Assembly: GCA_002127415.1 (NCBI GenBank) | Contig: MWJR01000143.1 | Location: 1 to 10,349 of the forward strand | Length of the DNA: 10,349 nucleotides | Reading direction: 5' to 3' | Origin: Calditrichaeota bacterium AABM5.125.24 | GTDB lineage: Bacteria > Electryoneota > AABM5-125-24 > Hatepunaeales > Hatepunaeaceae | Shown here: in pieces, positions 6,672 through 10,349 of the stretch | How the letters are laid out: each line of letters opens with the position of its first letter | Numbering within the stretch: the stretch's first letter is position 1 | The notes under the pieces: generated by a model | What the model saw: only the letters and a program-made list of their open reading frames with translations | What the model was told of the DNA's origin: nothing | The model's database searches: none | Translations under genes and position numbers: made by a program

Positions 6672-7783
6672 GCGGTTCCATCCTGTCATCGATCCCCCTG
6701 CCGGAATTTCGGGTCTGGGACAGGTTGAAGGGCAAGAGGAGCCTCATCAGCTTCTGTCTGGAGCTGACCGCCCGCTGTAACCTCAACTGCACCCACTGTT
6801 ACATAAACCTTCCTGCCGGAGACAGGGAGGCAAGGAGTGAAGAGCTCACCCGGGAGGAGATAAACCGGATAGTCGATGAGGCTGTGTCACTTGGCGCGCT
6901 CTGGTGTCTGATCTCAGGGGGAGAACCACTCCTCAGGGGTGATTTTTCCGACATCTATCTCGACCTTAAGAAGAAAGGTCTTCTGGTCTCGGTTTTCACC
7001 AATGCGGTGTTAATAAACCAGGATCATATAGAGCTCTTTAGAAGATACCCTCCGAGGGATATCGAGGTGTCGGTCTACGGAGTGACCGCCGAAACCTACG
7101 AGCGTGTGACGCGAAAGCGGGGCAGCTTCGACGCCTTTATTCGGGGACTCGACCTGCTTCTTGAAAACCGGATAAAGGTCCGCTTCAAGGCGATGGCTCT
7201 CCGATCGAACGTCCACGAGATACCCCGGATCGCTGACTTCTGCCGGGAGAAGACCAAGGACTTCTTCCGTTTCGATCCTTTCCTCCATCTGCGCTACGAT
7301 GGAGATCAGATCAGAAACGAGGAGATTAAGTCCGAGAGACTCACCCCGGCTGAGGTTGTGGATCTGGAGCGTTCAGACCCGGAGCGGCTCCAGGCGCTGA
7401 GTGATGAATGCGAAAAAATAGTCGATCCGGCGGGTTCGGGTGAGTTGTGCAACCACCTGTTTCACTGCGGTGCGGGCAGGAACAGCTTTACCCTCAGCTG
7501 GAACGGGGGTTTGCATCTATGTTCCTCACTCCGGCATCCGGATTGCATCTATGACTTGAGGAGGGGAAACCTCAGGCAGGCCTGGGAGGAGTTCATCCCC
7601 GGCGTGCTGAACATGCGGTCCGGTAAGAAGGTCTTTCTCGAGACGTGCAGGGGGTGCCCGCTTATTAACATCTGTATGTGGTGCCCGGCCACAGCTCACC
7701 TGGAAACCGGCGAAATGGACGTGCCTGTGGATTACTTCTGTGATATGGCGCACACAAGAGCAGGGGCATTAGAACTAATTTAA
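6668..7783 (+). CDS. Radical SAM/SPASM peptide maturase 2
   Basis: 371 residues from the TTG at 6668. Cluster motif CNLNCTHC (C37, C41, C44), GGEP at 84-87, and a SPASM region with FHCGAG (C267), LHLC (C285), CX2CX5CX2C (C327, C330, C336, C339) and C358. The SPASM ligand set closely matches that of enzyme 1 but lacks the second Cys corresponding to C289 there, while it has extra Cys at 248, 261 and 293. The frame is open upstream to a GTG at 6512, but that part lies within the peptidase gene. The TTG is preferred because it overlaps the peptidase TGA, follows AGAGGGAG about 10 bases before, and gives an N-terminus close to the radical SAM core. The gene ends 46 bases before the precursor gene, making this the enzyme most likely to act on it. 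The reaction (thioether, carbon-carbon cross-link or epimerisation) cannot be told from sequence. Confidence 0.9.
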   Translation: MSGSILSSIPLPEFRVWDRLKGKRSLISFCLELTARCNLNCTHCYINLPAGDREARSEELTREEINRIVDEAVSLGALWCLISGGEPLLRGDFSDIYLDLKKKGLLVSVFTNAVLINQDHIELFRRYPPRDIEVSVYGVTAETYERVTRKRGSFDAFIRGLDLLLENRIKVRFKAMALRSNVHEIPRIADFCREKTKDFFRFDPFLHLRYDGDQIRNEEIKSERLTPAEVVDLERSDPERLQALSDECEKIVDPAGSGELCNHLFHCGAGRNSFTLSWNGGLHLCSSLRHPDCIYDLRRGNLRQAWEEFIPGVLNMRSGKKVFLETCRGCPLINICMWCPATAHLETGEMDVPVDYFCDMAHTRAGALELI

Positions 7784-7829
7784 ATCTATATAGAAACTCT
7801 TAAAGCAGTAACCATCCGGGAGGAACAAA

Positions 7830-8012
7830 ATGAAGAAATTGTGGGAAAAGCCCAAACTAACGGTGCTGGTCAGAGGTAAACCGGAAGAAGACGTGTTGCT
7901 TCAGTGCAAGACGGCGGGGGATTTTCTTGACGGAAGTCCAGACGACAATCTGAAGAACTGCAAAACCGGCGTTGGCCCTTGCAACAAATGTAACATTATC
8001 GGTGCTTCTTAA
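7830..8012 (+). CDS. Candidate RiPP precursor peptide with four cysteines
   Basis: 60 residues with a very good ribosome site (GGGAGGA, 5 bases before the ATG), fitting high expression of a substrate. The N-terminal part is lysine-rich and ordered-looking: EKPKLTVLVRGKPEEDVL (residues 6-23) is a plausible leader for the PqqD-like protein. The C-terminal part is rich in Gly, Asn, Asp and Ser, with Cys at 26, 44, 51 and 54, including GPCNKCNIIG near the end. This two-part layout, its size and its position just after a SPASM enzyme are typical of a modified peptide precursor. Where the leader ends is not known; a cut after the PEE/VL region or before the Gly-rich part are both possible. It is not a ferredoxin or zinc-ribbon protein by size or cysteine pattern. 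The family is not named with certainty. Confidence 0.75.
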   Translation: MKKLWEKPKLTVLVRGKPEEDVLLQCKTAGDFLDGSPDDNLKNCKTGVGPCNKCNIIGAS

Positions 8013-8313
8013 TCCTCAAGGTCCCAACGCTGCTGACAATCCTGTCCTGAAGTAGTGATAGGGGACAGCTCTGTAGTTCAAGCAGCTGAAGGTGACCCGG
8101 GTATTGCGGGCAGGTGATCAGCAACCCGGTGGATTATATAGCTGACTGGTTGGCTGCGACTTGAGCATAACAGAATATGCCGGTTTAGCCCTAAGTCCTT
8201 CAGGCATTCCATATCCACCCCTCTGATCACAGACCGGATTGGCTGGACTGCCGCTTGCATCCCTGGGTAATGTTTGATAGAACTCACCAACTGGAGCCGC
8301 CTGTCATTAACTC
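8013..8313. other. 301-base gap between precursor and exporter genes
   Basis: No complete gene is recognised. Short open stretches exist in several plus-strand frames: about 20 codons from the GTG at 8055, then others further right, none with a ribosome site or a leader like that of the precursor. CCGGGT (8097-8102) can pair with ACCCGG (8124-8129). A weak terminator or processing site that lowers exporter expression relative to precursor would fit, but no classical terminator with a U-run is seen. It could also be the decayed remains of a second small gene. Confidence 0.4.
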
Positions 8314-10131
8314 GTGAGAATCAGCGCCTCAGTTAAACCCAAAATATTGGGCGTATTGCGCCTCAGGCGGGCGGTACGCCTTGTCTGGGAAAGTGGGCCA
8401 GGTTGGACGATAGCCAGCCTGGCCCTCATTGTTATACAGGGGGTGCTGCCGCTGGTCACCGTCTACCTGATGAAGCTGGTGGTGGATGCGGTAGCCACCG
8501 GTCTGACTGCGCCCGACAAAGCCGCGGCTTTCCGATATGTAGCCTTTCTCATCGTAATCACCGCCCTGGTGCAACTCCTCGCGGGCTTCGCCCGCTCGAT
8601 ATCCGGACTGGTCAACGAAGGACAGTCGCTGTCGGTGGCTGACCACCTGTTTGATAAGATCCACGCCAAATCCATCGAAGTAGACCTCGAGTATTACGAG
8701 AACCCCAAATACTACGACACCCTCCACCGGGCTCAACAGGAAGGACCCTATCGCCCCACCCAGATAGTGAACGGGCTGGTTCAGCTTGGTCAGAACGCTA
8801 TATCGCTCACGGCTATGGCCGGCCTGCTGTTCACCTTCCATTGGGCTGTAGTAGTGGTGATGTTTCTGGCGGCTATCCCCGGCGCATTGGTGAGGTTGAA
8901 GTATTCGGGTCGGCTGTTTCGCTGGACACGCAGCCGCACCCCGACCGAACGACGCACCCGATATTTCGACTGGGTGCTGACGGCCGATCACTACGCCAAG
9001 GAGGTTCGCCTGTTCAATCTGGGGCAGTTGATCAGGCATCGGTTCCGAGAGCTGCGCAATCAACTCCGGAAGGAGAAACTTACCATTGCCAGAAAGCGTG
9101 CGGTTACAGAGCTGGTGGGCCAGATCGGGGTGACGCTGGCGGTGTTCGGGTCTTATGCGTTCATCGCCTATCGCACCGTGCAAGGGGTCATCACACTGGG
9201 CGATCTGGTTATGTATCACCAGGCATTTCAGCGTGGACTGACCTTCCTCAGAGGGGTTATGAACAATCTGACGACCCTCTATGAAAACAACCTCTATCTA
9301 TCGCATCTCTATGAGTTTCTCGACCTGAAGCGTAAGGTGGTCGAACCGGTGCATCCCAGTCCGGTTCCGGTGAGGCTGCAGAGCGGGATCAGCTTCGAGC
9401 ATGTCAGCTTCGACTACCCCACCGGAATCAGGAAGGTGCTTGAGGACGTCAGTCTGACCATCTTGCCGGGCGAGGTGGTGGCGCTGGTGGGTGATAACGG
9501 CTCAGGCAAGACCACCCTGATCAAACTGCTCTGCCGGCTGTATGACCCGACGGGAGGAAATATAACCCTTGACGGCGTGAACCTTCGCCAGTTTGAAACC
9601 ACTGAGCTGCGTCAGATGATAAGCGTTATCTTTCAGGACTACGCACACTACCATCTGTCGGCCCGGGAGAATATCTGGTTCGGCAACATCGAGCTGCAGC
9701 CCGAAGACGCAAGGATCATAGGTGCGGCGCAACTCTCGGGCGCCGACGAGGTGTTGTCCGGGTTGCCGAAGGGTTACGAGACCATACTGGGCAAGTGGTT
9801 TGAGGATGGAGAGGAACTTAGCGTAGGTGAATGGCAGAAGGTGGCGCTGGCCAGAGCCTTCACCCGTGACGCGCAGCTTATAGTGCTCGACGAACCGACC
9901 AGCGCTATGGACGCCAGGACTGAATATGAGGTCTTCAGCAAGTTTCATCAGCTGATAAAAGGCCGGACTGCGATACTCATCAGCCACAGATTCTCAACCG
10001 TGCGGATGGCAGACCGGATATTTATGCTCGAAGGGGGAAGGATTACCGAGAGCGGCACCCACGAAGAGCTGCTCGCGCTCAACGGAAGATACGCCAGGCT
10101 CTTTAACGCCCAGGCCCAGTTTTATGTTTAG
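8314..10131 (+). CDS. ABC exporter (fused membrane and ATPase domains) for the peptide
   Basis: 605 residues, usual for a half-size type I ABC exporter that works as a dimer. Hydrophobic membrane segments lie near residues 32-58, 75-91, 160-190 and 268-290. The ATPase domain has Walker A GDNGSGKT (393-400), the Q-loop Q441 in VIFQDYAHYHLSARENI, a signature LSVGEWQKVALARAF (502-516, a variant of LSGGQ), Walker B LIVLDE with E527, and the H-loop His558 in LISHRF. All catalytic residues are present. There is no N-terminal C39 peptidase domain, so it exports without cutting the leader, in line with a separate peptidase upstream. The LSxGEW variant is common in exporters of peptide-maturation clusters. 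The GTG at 8314 is the most upstream start, with no nearby ribosome site; no better in-frame alternative precedes the first membrane segment. Confidence 0.88.
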   Translation: MRISASVKPKILGVLRLRRAVRLVWESGPGWTIASLALIVIQGVLPLVTVYLMKLVVDAVATGLTAPDKAAAFRYVAFLIVITALVQLLAGFARSISGLVNEGQSLSVADHLFDKIHAKSIEVDLEYYENPKYYDTLHRAQQEGPYRPTQIVNGLVQLGQNAISLTAMAGLLFTFHWAVVVVMFLAAIPGALVRLKYSGRLFRWTRSRTPTERRTRYFDWVLTADHYAKEVRLFNLGQLIRHRFRELRNQLRKEKLTIARKRAVTELVGQIGVTLAVFGSYAFIAYRTVQGVITLGDLVMYHQAFQRGLTFLRGVMNNLTTLYENNLYLSHLYEFLDLKRKVVEPVHPSPVPVRLQSGISFEHVSFDYPTGIRKVLEDVSLTILPGEVVALVGDNGSGKTTLIKLLCRLYDPTGGNITLDGVNLRQFETTELRQMISVIFQDYAHYHLSARENIWFGNIELQPEDARIIGAAQLSGADEVLSGLPKGYETILGKWFEDGEELSVGEWQKVALARAFTRDAQLIVLDEPTSAMDARTEYEVFSKFHQLIKGRTAILISHRFSTVRMADRIFMLEGGRITESGTHEELLALNGRYARLFNAQAQFYV

Positions 10132-10139
10132 CAGATGTA

Positions 10140-10158
10140 GTGTGGGTAACACCCACAC
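10140..10158 (+). terminator. Stem-loop just after the exporter gene
   Basis: GTGTGGGT (10140-10147) pairs perfectly with ACCCACAC (10151-10158) across a 3-base loop, 8 bases past the exporter stop codon. Its place fits a transcript end, but no U-run follows, so it may be an RNA-stabilising hairpin rather than an intrinsic terminator. Confidence 0.4.
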
Positions 10159-10297
10159 ACAGTTATATGATCGAAAAGACCGAAATGATGATAAAAATGG
10201 CACGTTAGGTTTGCTGTTGAATATTAATCAGGGCACTTTATTGTAGACACTTGTCGGACCGGCGAAGCAGGGTGTCCGAGAATGCAAGATTTGGCAA

Positions 10298-10317
10298 GGC
10301 GGACGCCCCCGTCCGCC
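10298..10317. repeat. GC-rich hairpin repeat
   Basis: GGCGGACG (10298-10305) pairs perfectly with CGTCCGCC (10310-10317) around a CCCC loop. It resembles the other short GC-rich palindromes of this window in design but not in sequence. It lies in a gene-free tail downstream of the cluster. Confidence 0.55.
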
Positions 10318-10334
10318 ATTCAAGTTATTGTTTT

Positions 10335-10349
10335 TACGGGCGCACGAGG
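10335..10349. repeat. Partial second copy of the 4187-4211 hairpin repeat
   Basis: TACGGGCGCACG (10335-10346) is identical to the reverse complement of 4197-4208 with its flank, and the window ends inside it. It suggests the same repeat family lies on both sides of the peptide cluster, in opposite orientation. Confidence 0.4.

Noticed and set aside
8329..9219. Long antisense frame under the exporter gene
   Set aside because: It is the mirror of a fully motif-supported ABC exporter and its translation has no domain character.

Overview
The window is bacterial accessory DNA in two parts that differ in base composition. Roughly 1-4200 is AT-rich and worn: a truncated protease gene, a propeller lipoprotein gene, gene remnants, an internally deleted IS3-type insertion sequence and short hairpin repeats. 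From about 4200 to 10131 it is richer in G+C and carries compact, coherent genes. No rRNA, tRNA or housekeeping marker is present, so the host cannot be named. Dispersed REP-like hairpins, a lipoprotein with PD40 repeats and a secreted subtilase point to a Gram-negative-type bacterium, perhaps a deltaproteobacterium-like or FCB-type lineage known mainly from metagenomes. That placement is inference only.

Left part. On the minus strand a beta-propeller lipoprotein gene (978-1937) is followed after a short gap by a subtilisin-like (S8) protease gene (117-941). The protease keeps its catalytic Asp and His but ends before the Ser region, next to sequence resembling a mobile-element end. Between 1938 and 3111 no intact gene is visible: there is one hairpin, a plus-strand coding remnant without a start (2406-2678) and a minus-strand open frame that abuts the IS. 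The IS (about 3112-4036) encodes an OrfA-like N-terminus fused in frame to the C-terminal half of the OrfB integrase, so the first catalytic Asp is gone.

Right part. This is a small cluster for a ribosomally made, radical-SAM-modified peptide (RiPP). In order it holds radical SAM/SPASM enzyme 1 (4225-5499), a near-consensus sigma70-type promoter (5556-5584), a PqqD-like peptide-binding protein (5870-6178), an S26B/Sec11-type Ser-His peptidase (about 6159-6671), radical SAM/SPASM enzyme 2 (6668-7783), a 60-residue four-cysteine candidate precursor peptide (7830-8012) and an ABC exporter (about 8314-10131). The PqqD, peptidase and enzyme 2 genes overlap and are probably translationally coupled.

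Proposed working: the PqqD-like protein holds the precursor leader, one or both SPASM enzymes install cross-links or epimerise residues in the Cys-rich C-terminal part, the Ser-His peptidase removes the leader, and the ABC protein exports the product. The exporter lacks the N-terminal peptidase domain found in many RiPP exporters, which gives the stand-alone peptidase an obvious job. The two SPASM enzymes are clear paralogues, yet only one precursor is visible. Twin SPASM enzymes plus a PqqD protein recall the SynChlorMet-type cassette, but the S26B peptidase and this precursor make the cluster distinctive. The product and its chemistry cannot be read from sequence alone.
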